Assembly (NCBI GenBank): GCA_900170005.1
Contig: LT827128.1
Span: 3,344,168 to 3,408,167, forward strand
Origin: Gordonibacter massiliensis (ex Traore et al. 2017)
GTDB lineage: Bacteria; Actinomycetota; Coriobacteriia; Coriobacteriales; Eggerthellaceae
Direction: 5' to 3'
DNA: 64,000 bases
Below are positions 52,590-59,785 of this stretch, piece after piece. Under the pieces are notes generated by a model that saw nothing but the letters and a program-made list of their open reading frames with translations, was not told the origin of the DNA and searched no databases. Each line of letters begins with the position of its first letter. Position 1 is the stretch's first letter. The position numbers and the translations under genes are program-made.

Positions 52590-53321
52590 ATGATAGAGGT
52601 GGCGAACATATCGAAGCGCTTCGGGGCCTTCACGGCGCTCGAGGACATCACGCTCACCGTGGCCGACGGCATGGTGTACGGCTTGGTGGGCTACAACGGG
52701 GCGGGCAAGACCACGCTGCTGAAGATCATCGCCGGCGTGTACAAGCCCGACGCCGGCGAGGTGCATATCGACGGCGTGCCCATGCACAGCGACCGGGTGA
52801 GCCACGACTCGCTGTTCATCGTGGCCGACGAGCCGTACTTCCTGCCCCAGGCCACGCCCGAGACCATGCGCTCGTTCTACCGCGGCTACTACCCGCACTG
52901 GTCCGACGACGTCTACGAGCGCATGCTGGCCCTGTTCGGCCTGGACCCCTTGGCGAAGGTCACGGGCTTCTCGAAGGGCATGCAGCGCCAGCTGGGCATT
53001 CTGCTGGGTTTCGCCACGGGCGTGAAGACCATGCTTTTGGACGAGAGCTTCGACGGGCTGGACCTGGGGAAGCGCAACCTGCTGAAGCGGTTGCTGAAGA
53101 CGTACGCGCACGAGCGCGGGGCCTCGGTCATCCTGTCGTCGCACAACCTGCGCGAGCTGGAGGACGCGGCCGACCATCTGGGCATGATAAAGGGATGCCG
53201 GTTGACGTTCGACGGCAGCGTGGCGGACGTGCACGAGCAGTATCCGGGGTCGTCTTTAGAGGAGATATTCCTGTCCGAGGGCGGGAATAGGGTTGAGGAA
53301 ATCGATGGCATTTTCGCTTGA
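52590..53321 (+). CDS. ABC transporter ATPase, partner of the six-Cys permease
   Basis: 243 residues. Walker A GYNGAGKTT (about 36-44), Q-loop region replaced by FIVADEPYFLP, signature FSKGMQRQ, Walker B MLLDESFDGLDLG and H-loop LSSHN. This GxSKGMQRQ signature is usual in ATPases of ABC-2-type exporters such as bacitracin or YtrB-like systems. It likely drives the permease encoded immediately upstream. Confidence 0.92.
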   Translation: MIEVANISKRFGAFTALEDITLTVADGMVYGLVGYNGAGKTTLLKIIAGVYKPDAGEVHIDGVPMHSDRVSHDSLFIVADEPYFLPQATPETMRSFYRGYYPHWSDDVYERMLALFGLDPLAKVTGFSKGMQRQLGILLGFATGVKTMLLDESFDGLDLGKRNLLKRLLKTYAHERGASVILSSHNLRELEDAADHLGMIKGCRLTFDGSVADVHEQYPGSSLEEIFLSEGGNRVEEIDGIFA

Positions 53322-54513
53322 AAATCGGGTGGTGGCCGCAGGGGTCTGGGACTCGGGGGCACGGCGCTCGGGCAGTCCTGGCTCGCACGAACAGCCCGCA
53401 GGGCTGTTCGGCTCGTGCGGAATCTCGCGGCGCGCCCCCGAGTCCCAGACCCCTGCGGGGGGCCCGCTTTGTCGGCTGGGTGAGGGGAGAATACAGCGGA
53501 GCGCCTTCGGCGCTTGTTTTGGAAGGATGTTCCGTCCTGCACTGGGCCAAGGTTCTGCGGCCCGTCATCCCGCACGGAGCCGAAGCGCCACCCCCTGTCA
53601 TCCTGAGCGGAGCGCGTCAGCGCGGAGTCGAAGGATCCCGCGCGGTGCCAACTGCGACGCTCCCGAGCAAAACCAAAGCGCCGCCCCCTGTCGTTTCGGG
53701 GAAAGCAAAAACGCCATCCCCTGTCCTCCCAAGGGAAGCCGCAGCTCCACCCTTTGTCATCCTGAGCGGAGCGCGTCGGCGCGGAGTCGAAGGATCCCGC
53801 GCGGCGTCAGCCATGGCGTTTCCTCAGGGGGCCGCCACGGTTGCGCAGCCCTCGCGGGCGGTTTCGCGGCCTGGCGCCTCTTCTTCCTCGCTCTCGTCTT
53901 GGCGTTCGCGACCTGCTTGGCGTTCGCCTCGCCGGCTTTCGCGCTTTCCTCCACGGCGGATCGCGTTGTGGAGCCGGTCGAGGTGCTGCGGGTCAGTGCC
54001 GGGGCGTTCGGCTCGGAGTCGGCGGCGGTCGTCGCCGACAGGGCGGGGGAGCTGGCGTTGCCGCGGTTTTGCCCGACGGCGCTTTCGGCGGAGTGCGACC
54101 CCGCGTCCATCGAGGCGGGCGTCGATTGCGGCATGGATTGGATGTGCGGCATCGAACCTTGCCTGTGCGGCTCGGCAGACGCGTGGGGCGGGTGCTCGTG
54201 CAACGGGCTGGAGACGACGTCGCCCACCGTGTCTTACGCATCGTCCGACGAGGGCGTCGTGCGGGTGGAGGAGGCGGCGGGGCGGGTGTGGCTCGTGCCC
54301 GTCGCGCCCGGCACCGCCACCGTCACCTGCACGGCTTCGCTCAAGCACTTCGCCGATACCGAAGCGCGCCTTGCGGTGACCGTGGGCGGTCCGACGCTCG
54401 CCGACGGCGTGCTCGCGGGCCTGTGCTTGCTGACGATCGCGCTGATCGCGGCGTGCGTGCTGCTCGTCCATCGCGCGATGAAGCGGAGGAGGCGCCATGC
54501 GAGCCTTTCGTAG
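53305..54513 (+). CDS. Short anchored six-Cys domain protein with repeat-encoded N-terminus (paralogue E)
   Basis: 402 residues if read from the ATG at 53305, which overlaps the ATPase gene by 17 nt and has GAGGAA 6 nt upstream. Residues 1 to about 170 are a translation of palindromic and dispersed repeats (two PERSASARSRRIPRG units), not a recognisable domain. The functional part starts with a signal helix (LFFLALVLAFATCLAFASPAFA split: LFFLALVLAFATC, LAFASPAFA), then the six-cysteine domain (about 268-355: DCGMDWMCGIEPCLCG, CSCNG), one helix and a KRRRR tail. No ATG, GTG or TTG lies close before the signal helix in frame. The TAG stop is supplied by the TAGGG element. It may be fused to repeats or be a decaying gene. 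Confidence 0.6.
   Translation: MAFSLENRVVAAGVWDSGARRSGSPGSHEQPAGLFGSCGISRRAPESQTPAGGPLCRLGEGRIQRSAFGACFGRMFRPALGQGSAARHPARSRSATPCHPERSASARSRRIPRGANCDAPEQNQSAAPCRFGESKNAIPCPPKGSRSSTLCHPERSASARSRRIPRGVSHGVSSGGRHGCAALAGGFAAWRLFFLALVLAFATCLAFASPAFALSSTADRVVEPVEVLRVSAGAFGSESAAVVADRAGELALPRFCPTALSAECDPASIEAGVDCGMDWMCGIEPCLCGSADAWGGCSCNGLETTSPTVSYASSDEGVVRVEEAAGRVWLVPVAPGTATVTCTASLKHFADTEARLAVTVGGPTLADGVLAGLCLLTIALIAACVLLVHRAMKRRRRHASLS
53336..53458. repeat. Palindrome with 25-bp perfect arms
   Basis: The arm 53336-53360 (CCGCAGGGGTCTGGGACTCG...) is perfectly complementary to 53434-53458. The interior has a second hairpin (CGCACGAACAGCCC...GGGCTGTTCG...CGTGCG). It begins 15 nt after the ATPase stop yet is open in the frame of the next protein. 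Confidence 0.9.
53595..53647 (+). repeat. GTCATCCTGAGCGG dispersed repeat, copy
   Basis: TGTCATCCTGAGCGGAGCGC, stem GCGCG-TCA-GCGCG, then GTCGAAGGATCCCGCGCGG. Near-identical to 53754-53811; related to 33361-33417 with a different, still self-complementary stem. Confidence 0.85.
53754..53811 (+). repeat. GTCATCCTGAGCGG dispersed repeat, copy
   Basis: Second copy in this gene; differs from the first by one base in the loop (TCG against TCA). Both are read in the same frame by the overlying gene. Confidence 0.85.
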
Positions 54514-54611
54514 GGGCGATCTCCTGATCGCCCGTTCGCGCGCAGCGCGAAAAGCAACTTCTGCCGGGTTTGCCGGCTTCGCCGGAACGGGCGATCGGGA
54601 GATCGCCCTTA
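54511..54611. repeat. TAGGG palindromic element, copy 2
   Basis: The arm 54511-54534 (TAGGGGCGATCTCCTGATCG...) pairs with 54588-54611 (...GAGATCGCCCTTA). The interior GTTCGCGCGCAGCGCGAA and CCGGCTTCGCCGG stems match copy 1 at 28183. The stem core is GCGATCT where copy 1 has GCGCTCT, with compensating changes in both arms. Confidence 0.85.
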
Positions 54612-54633
54612 CAGGTTCAAGGGGGTTGGGGGA

Positions 54634-55497
54634 ATGGTGATGAAAAGCGTTGTGAAGACGGCTTGCGCGGCCGTTGCGCTCGCGCTTTGCGCGCTCGCGC
54701 TCGTCGGCTGCGCGCAGGCGAAGGTGGCGGACGATTCGCCGCGCGTCGCCGACGTGCGGCTCTCCAGCACGAGCGCCATGACGGAGCCTTCGCAGGACGT
54801 GGAGGTCAAGCTCGTGTTCGACCAACCCGTGTCCGTGGCGGCCGACGCGGCCGACGACTTCGAGGTGCTGCTCAACGGCAGCCCGCTCGACGGCGGCGCC
54901 GTGGCGCTCGACGTGCGCGGCTCGGCCGACGGCGTCACGTTCGTGCTGCATCCCGCGTCCGGCGCCAGCACGGCCGGGGGCAAGGGCACGTTCTTCGCGC
55001 TGTACCAAAGCGGTTTCTCCGTGGCGGCCAAGCGGGCCGACGGCGCGTTGCCGTCCGTCACGGCGGCGTCCGGGTCGTGCGCCGTGCTCGACGCGCCGGT
55101 GACGGGCACGCTGCCCAGCGGCTTGGCCATCGAGGTCATCGACGCCCGCGTCGGCTCGGCGCAGGACAACCTGCCGGCCCAGACCTCCTTCAAGGTGACG
55201 TCCTCGGCGCTCGTGCGCGCCATCACCTGGTTCTCGCCCGACGGAGGCGCGACGAAGCTGCTCAAGCACAACCACACGTTCGCCGACGCCGACGCGCAGG
55301 ACTGCGCGGCCGACTTGGCGAAGGTGGTGGGCGAGACGACCGGGCTCGGCATCGTGGCCAAGGCTTCGGGCGACACGGTCACGCTCACGGCCACGGCGGT
55401 AAGCGACGGGCAGACCATCGACCCCGTGGTCGTGGAAGGCGTGGGCGTGGAAGGCGGGACGTACGACGCTTCCCAGGGCACGGGGGAGGGGGCCTGA
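54634..55497 (+). CDS. Lipoprotein of unknown function in the six-Cys locus
   Basis: 287 residues. Signal peptide with lipobox ALVGCAQ (Cys about 26). The mature part looks like two beta-sandwich domains (about 40-165, VRLSSTSAMTEPSQDVEVKL...; 165-280, ITWFSPDGGATKLLKHNHTF...). The HNH-type cluster KLLKHNHTF and paired Cys are notable, but no family is recognised. Its stop overlaps the permease ATG (TGATG), so it is probably a dedicated surface partner of the importer. Confidence 0.75.
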   Translation: MVMKSVVKTACAAVALALCALALVGCAQAKVADDSPRVADVRLSSTSAMTEPSQDVEVKLVFDQPVSVAADAADDFEVLLNGSPLDGGAVALDVRGSADGVTFVLHPASGASTAGGKGTFFALYQSGFSVAAKRADGALPSVTAASGSCAVLDAPVTGTLPSGLAIEVIDARVGSAQDNLPAQTSFKVTSSALVRAITWFSPDGGATKLLKHNHTFADADAQDCAADLAKVVGETTGLGIVAKASGDTVTLTATAVSDGQTIDPVVVEGVGVEGGTYDASQGTGEGA

Positions 55498-56681
55498 TGG
55501 CCGCCGAGCCGCTGGCCGCCGCAGCCGCGGTCGACGAGCTTCCGGCCGCGCGCTCCGCCGCGCCCGCTTGCGGCTCCACCGAAAACCCCGTCCGCGCCGC
55601 TTCCGATCACACGTCGGGAACCGCTCCCGCGAAGGCGTCCGGGCGCGCCCTCAGCGCCGCCGACGGCACGCCCGCCGCGCGCCGTCGCAAGGCGCTCGTG
55701 CTGATCGCGCTCGCCGCGCTCGTGGTCGCGAGCTTTCTGTTCTCGCTCACGCTCGGGCGCTACGACATGGACTTCGGGCAGGTGCTCGCCTTGTTCGCCG
55801 CCCCGTTTTCGGGCGCGGCCGAAGCGACGGACGCCAACGTGTTCTTCACCATCCGGCTGCCCCGCGTGCTGGCGGCGCTCGTGGTGGGGGCCGCCCTATC
55901 GGGGGCGGGCTGCGCGTTCCAGGGCATCTTCAAGAACCCCATGGTGTCGCCCGATTTGCTGGGCGCGTCGGCGGGCGCCTGCTTCGGCGCCGCGCTCGGC
56001 ATCCTGCTGTCGTTCGGGAGCTTGGGGGTGGAGATCGCCGCGTTCGTAGCCGGCGTGGCGGCCGTGCTCGTAAGCTACGGGCTTTCCAGCGTCATCGGGC
56101 GGCGCATGAGCGGCGTGCTCGTGCTCGTGCTGTCGGGCCTGGTGGTGGGCAACCTCTTCCAGGCGTTCACCTCGGCCGTGAAGTTCTTGGCCGATCCGAA
56201 CTCTCAGCTGCCCGAGATCACGTTCTGGCTCATGGGCGGCCTGTCGTCCGTGCGCGAAGGCGACCTCGCAGGTCTTCTGGCCGCGTTCGCGGTGGGAGCG
56301 GTGGGCATCATGGTGCTGCGCTGGAGGCTGAACGTCATGGCCCTCGGCGACGAGGAGGCGCTCTCGCTCGGCGTGAACGTGAAGCGCACGCGCCTGGCCG
56401 TCATCGCCTGCGCCACGCTGCTCACCTCGGCCTCGGTGGCCGTGGCGGGCATGGTGGGCTGGGTGGGCCTCATCGTGCCGCATCTGGCGCGCTTTTTGGT
56501 GGGTTCGGACCATCGCGCGCTCGTGCCGGCGTCCATGCTGCTCGGCGGCGCGTTCCTCATGCTGGTGGACGACGTGTGCCGCAGCATCTACACCACCGAG
56601 ATACCGCTGTCCATCCTCACGGCCATCCTGGGCGCGCCGTTGTTCGTGTACCTGATCTGCCGGCAGAGGAAATCGCTGTGA
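55497..56681 (+). CDS. FecCD-family ABC importer permease
   Basis: 394 residues. An Ala/Pro-rich N-terminus of about 60 residues, then nine or ten helices. Family landmarks: RLPRVLAALVVGAALSGAGC, FQGIFKNPMVSPDLLGASAG (the loop contacting the ATPase), GWVGLIVPHLARFLVG, and PLSILTAILGAPLFVYL. This family imports iron-siderophores, heme and cobalamin with an ATPase and a binding protein, which follow directly. No cobalamin riboswitch was found before the operon. Confidence 0.93.
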   Translation: MAAEPLAAAAAVDELPAARSAAPACGSTENPVRAASDHTSGTAPAKASGRALSAADGTPAARRRKALVLIALAALVVASFLFSLTLGRYDMDFGQVLALFAAPFSGAAEATDANVFFTIRLPRVLAALVVGAALSGAGCAFQGIFKNPMVSPDLLGASAGACFGAALGILLSFGSLGVEIAAFVAGVAAVLVSYGLSSVIGRRMSGVLVLVLSGLVVGNLFQAFTSAVKFLADPNSQLPEITFWLMGGLSSVREGDLAGLLAAFAVGAVGIMVLRWRLNVMALGDEEALSLGVNVKRTRLAVIACATLLTSASVAVAGMVGWVGLIVPHLARFLVGSDHRALVPASMLLGGAFLMLVDDVCRSIYTTEIPLSILTAILGAPLFVYLICRQRKSL

Positions 56682-57532
56682 GCGCCCGCGAAACGGCGCC
56701 GGCCGTGTCCGAACGCATCGAGGCCCGCGCCCTTGCCCTCGAAGTCAGCCATCTGGCCTGCGGCTACGGCGGCGATCCCGTGCTCGACGACGTGTCGTTC
56801 TCGCTCGCGTGCGGCCGGGCGCTCGTGCTGCTGGGCCCCAACGGCGTGGGCAAGACCACGCTGTTCAAAACCGTTCTGGGCTTCTTGCCGCGCCTTGCCG
56901 GCGACGTGCGCATCGAAGGCGAGGACGTGCGCGGCTGGACGCGCAAGCGCTACGCGCGCTCGGTCGCCTACGTGCCGCAGACGCACGATTCCGCGTTCGG
57001 CTTCACCGTGCGCGAGATGGTGCTCATGGGCCGCACGCCCTCGCTCGACGGCTTCGCCGGCCCCGGCCGCGAAGACGAGCGCATCGCCGACGCGGCCATC
57101 GACGAGCTGGGCCTGGCCGCGCTGGCCGACCGCGACTGCACCACGCTCTCGGGCGGCGAGCGCCAGATGGTGCTCATCGCCCGGGCGCTCGCCCAAGAGC
57201 CGCGCCTGCTGGTCATGGACGAGCCCTGCGCGAACCTCGATCTGGGCAACCAGGTCATCGTGCTCAAGCGCATCCTCGCGCTCGTGGAGCGGGGGCTCGC
57301 CGTGGTCATCACGTCCCACGATCCGAACCATGCGTTTTTGCTGGGCAGCGACGTGGTGTGCGTGGGGCGGAGTTCGGGCGTCACGGCGGGCGCGGCGCGC
57401 GACGTGCTCACGGCCGAGGCGCTGGGCGCGCTGTACGGCATCGAGGTGGGCGTGGGCGAAGTGCGGGGTTCCGGAGGGAAGAGGGGCGTGGCCTGCACGC
57501 CGTTTTTGGAGAGCGAGAGGATCGTCCCATGA
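56678..57532 (+). CDS. FecE/BtuD-like ABC importer ATPase
   Basis: 284 residues from a GTG overlapping the permease stop. Walker A GPNGVGKTT (about 52-60), Q-loop YVPQTHDSAFGFTV, signature LSGGERQ, Walker B LLVMDEPCANLDLG and H-loop TSHDPNH match the siderophore/heme/cobalamin importer class. It energises the preceding FecCD permease. Confidence 0.93.
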   Translation: MSARETAPAVSERIEARALALEVSHLACGYGGDPVLDDVSFSLACGRALVLLGPNGVGKTTLFKTVLGFLPRLAGDVRIEGEDVRGWTRKRYARSVAYVPQTHDSAFGFTVREMVLMGRTPSLDGFAGPGREDERIADAAIDELGLAALADRDCTTLSGGERQMVLIARALAQEPRLLVMDEPCANLDLGNQVIVLKRILALVERGLAVVITSHDPNHAFLLGSDVVCVGRSSGVTAGAARDVLTAEALGALYGIEVGVGEVRGSGGKRGVACTPFLESERIVP

Positions 57533-58839
57533 AAAACAAGCAACGCGATAACTGCTACGCCGACCGTGTCCGCGGAAACACCCGAGGGAAGGGGCGCGAG
57601 CGCGCCCTGCCTATCAAGGCCGCGCCTTCGTGCGACGGCGGGCTTGAGGGCGCTTCCGCATGCTTGTCCGCCGCGCGTCCGTCCCGCGCGCCGCGCGCCT
57701 TCACGCGCCGGAGCTTCCTCGGCTTGGCGGCCGTCGCGGCGGCGAGCGCGTGCGCGGGCGGCCTGCTCGACGGATGCGCCGGTGCCGGTTTCGCGCAGGG
57801 CAACCTGCGCAACGTCGCCGACATGGGCGGGCGCAGCGTCATGGTGCCCGAGCAGATCGATCGCGTGTTCTGCACGAACCCCATCGGCACGGTCGATTTG
57901 TTCGCCCTCGCGCCCGAGAAGCTGGCGGGTTGGAACTTCCGGCCGGCCGGCGACAACAAGAAGTACATCCCCGACGAGTACTTCGCCCTGCCGTCGCTGG
58001 GCGTGTGGATGGGCGCGGGCTCGGTGCCCAACGCCGAGGAGATCGCCGCCCAGGATCCCGACGTGCTGCTGTGCTACTGGACGGCGGACGAGGTGGGCGG
58101 CGGCATGGCCGACGACATCCGTGACGAGACGGGCCTGCCCGTGGTGCTTGTGGACTACGACGTGCGCAGCGCCCCCGAGATGTTCCGCTACGTGGGCGGC
58201 CTCGTCGGCTGCGAGGAGCGGGGCGAGGAGCTGGCCGCCTTCTGCGAGCGGAAGCTCGCGCGCATCGAGCGCATCGCCGCCAGCATTCCGGAATCGGAGC
58301 GCAAGTCCGTGTTCTTGGCCCAGGGCAACGACGGCCTCACCACCGATCCGGTGGGCAGCATGCACGCCACCGACGCGCTCGAGCTCATCAAGACGGGCAA
58401 CGTGGCCGATATGCCCGGCACCGAGGGCAAGGGCATGGGCATGCCCAGCGTGAACCTGGAGCAGATCATCACCTGGAACCCCGACGCCGTGCTCGTGGCC
58501 GAGTTCAACATGAGCGACTCGGAGAGTTCCGACATCTACGGCGCCATCCAGCAGGACGCGCACTGGAACAACGTGCCGTGCGTGAGGGCGGGCGAGATAT
58601 ACCGCATCCCCCAGTCGCCGTTCTCGTGGTTCGGCCGTCCCCCTTCGGCCGCACGCGTGCTCGGCTGCCTTTGGGTGCTGAAGGTGCTCTACCCCCAGTA
58701 CGCCTCCGACATCAACATGCGCGACGAGACCGTCGAGTTCTACCGCACGTTCTACCGCTACGACGGTTTCGACGAGTACACGCTCGACCAGCTTCTGGGG
58801 GCCGCCGGCATCGACAGCGTCACCGGGGAGAAGCGCTAG
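57529..58839 (+). CDS. Tat-exported iron-complex-type substrate-binding protein
   Basis: 436 residues. A long N-region carries the twin-arginine motif RRSFLGLAA at about residue 61 followed by a hydrophobic stretch and LLDGCAG, so the protein may be Tat-exported and lipid-modified. The mature part is a FepB/BtuF-type (class III) binding protein: MVPEQIDRVFCTNPIGTVDL, QDPDVLLCYWTADEVGG, and a C-terminal AARVLGCLWVLKVLYPQYA. ATG overlaps the ATPase stop (ATGA). It is the last gene of the importer and likely its ligand-delivery subunit. Confidence 0.9.
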   Translation: MKNKQRDNCYADRVRGNTRGKGRERALPIKAAPSCDGGLEGASACLSAARPSRAPRAFTRRSFLGLAAVAAASACAGGLLDGCAGAGFAQGNLRNVADMGGRSVMVPEQIDRVFCTNPIGTVDLFALAPEKLAGWNFRPAGDNKKYIPDEYFALPSLGVWMGAGSVPNAEEIAAQDPDVLLCYWTADEVGGGMADDIRDETGLPVVLVDYDVRSAPEMFRYVGGLVGCEERGEELAAFCERKLARIERIAASIPESERKSVFLAQGNDGLTTDPVGSMHATDALELIKTGNVADMPGTEGKGMGMPSVNLEQIITWNPDAVLVAEFNMSDSESSDIYGAIQQDAHWNNVPCVRAGEIYRIPQSPFSWFGRPPSAARVLGCLWVLKVLYPQYASDINMRDETVEFYRTFYRYDGFDEYTLDQLLGAAGIDSVTGEKR

Positions 58840-59090
58840 ACGGCCCGCCGCTCCCTCTCGGCCTCGATGCGCTCGGCGAGCCATACTTTTATAACGGCTT
58901 GCCGGTTGATAGAGAGGCGAGCCGCCTCTTCGTCGAGTGCGTCTATCATCCATAGGGGCATGTCCACGTTCACTTTGCGCGTGTCCCTATTCGGACGGGT
59001 TGCTCGGTCGAAGTCGAAAACGTCGGACATGTCTTCACCGGCGTCGAATCTTTCGACAAGATTGTCGGCGTTCGTTTCAGGCGTCGCCAT
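58836..59090 (-). CDS. brnA: BrnA-like antitoxin (CopG-type)
   Basis: 84 residues. An acidic N-terminus is followed by a ribbon-helix-helix region: RKVNVDMPLWMIDALDEEAA, then SINRQAVIKVWLAERIEAER. The type follows BrnT toxins. It overlaps the toxin gene by 14 nt and ends convergent with the binding-protein gene, 4 nt overlap. Confidence 0.85.
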   Translation of the reverse strand: MATPETNADNLVERFDAGEDMSDVFDFDRATRPNRDTRKVNVDMPLWMIDALDEEAARLSINRQAVIKVWLAERIEAERERRAV

Positions 59091-59397
59091 ATCGCTTTGC
59101 CTCCTTTTCGCTGGCGCGACGAGCCGATATGATACGGATCGCGTCGCCCCGCTCGGTTGCGACGGCCGCTAGGCACCGACCGTCCACCATGCCGAGGGCC
59201 ATGAATCGTTTCTCCCCCTTCTTCTTGGCGGGAATCCTCAAGTAGTCGGGGTCGTCCCATATTCTCCGGGCCTCTTCGAATGTGACGCCATGCTTGGCCT
59301 CGTTAGCGGTATTTTTTCCCGCATCGTATTCGAATCGGCGTGGCCTATTATCGATAGGTATCAAGTATATACCCTTTGGGTATCCATCGCTATCCAT
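59077..59397 (-). CDS. brnT: BrnT-like toxin (RelE-fold ribonuclease)
   Basis: 106 residues. The family hallmark FEYDAGKNTANEAKHGVTFE is at about 22-41, followed by EARRIWDDPDYL, GEKRFMALGMVDGR and IRIISARRASEKEAKRY. BrnT cleaves RNA and is neutralised by BrnA, which represses the operon. The start at 59397 has GAAGGCG upstream; a later TTG start is possible, because other BrnT proteins begin close to the FEYD motif. Confidence 0.88.
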   Translation of the reverse strand: MDSDGYPKGIYLIPIDNRPRRFEYDAGKNTANEAKHGVTFEEARRIWDDPDYLRIPAKKKGEKRFMALGMVDGRCLAAVATERGDAIRIISARRASEKEAKRYGDA

Positions 59398-59487
59398 TTA
59401 TCGCCTTCTTCGCTTAAGGAAACGATTGCCTTGTTACACCGTGGGAATCTCGTTCACCTGCGACGCCGCCTATCCAACTATAGCAAC

Positions 59488-59650
59488 GCGACCTTGCACG
59501 GCGACCGTAATCGAACCGTCGCGAAACCGCGCAGACCTTGCCCGTTTCATGCGCAGGCACCGTGCGAACCTTGCTCGAATCTCGCACGGGTGCCGCCCCT
59601 ATCTTGCACGATTTCAACGCAAAAGCCGTGCGAACCTTGCGCCGCCGGTG
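59488..59650 (+). repeat. 33-bp period tandem repeats
   Basis: ACCTTGC(A/C/T)CG-type units begin at 59491, 59535, 59568, 59601 (ATCTTGCACG) and 59634; the last four are exactly 33 bp apart. Read forward they give an 11-residue repeat (RANLARFxRx-like). The region 59398-59785 has no supported gene, as no ribosome site or good start precedes the repeat. Confidence 0.7.
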
Positions 59651-59724
59651 CGGGGCCGGGTTTCCGTCCGTTCGCACCGCCCGCCTCCACCGCACGGCCC
59701 TTTCCAGGTTTTTTCAAAATCGCC

Positions 59725-59751
59725 TGTAACCTTTTCCGCTTCCGGCGCGTC
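59725..59751 (+). promoter_or_regulatory. ECF sigma-type promoter before the sigma gene
   Basis: TGTAACC (59725-59731) and CGTC (59748-59751) are separated by 16 nt, the AAC-N16-CGTC pattern of ECF sigma promoters. It lies 35 nt before the sigma factor start and suggests autoregulation. Confidence 0.75.
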
Positions 59752-59785
59752 TAATAAACAATCGACGCGAAAAGGAGGTCCCTGC

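Noticed and set aside
53318-54379. Alternative frame over the six-Cys protein E, with an ATG at 53814.
   Set aside because: It is Ser/Arg-rich, lacks the signal helix and cysteine signature, and runs out of frame with the conserved domain.
59488-59650. CRISPR-like array because of the regular 33-bp period.
   Set aside because: Only about 7-10 bases of each unit are constant and the rest does not alternate between identical repeats and spacers; no cas genes in the window.
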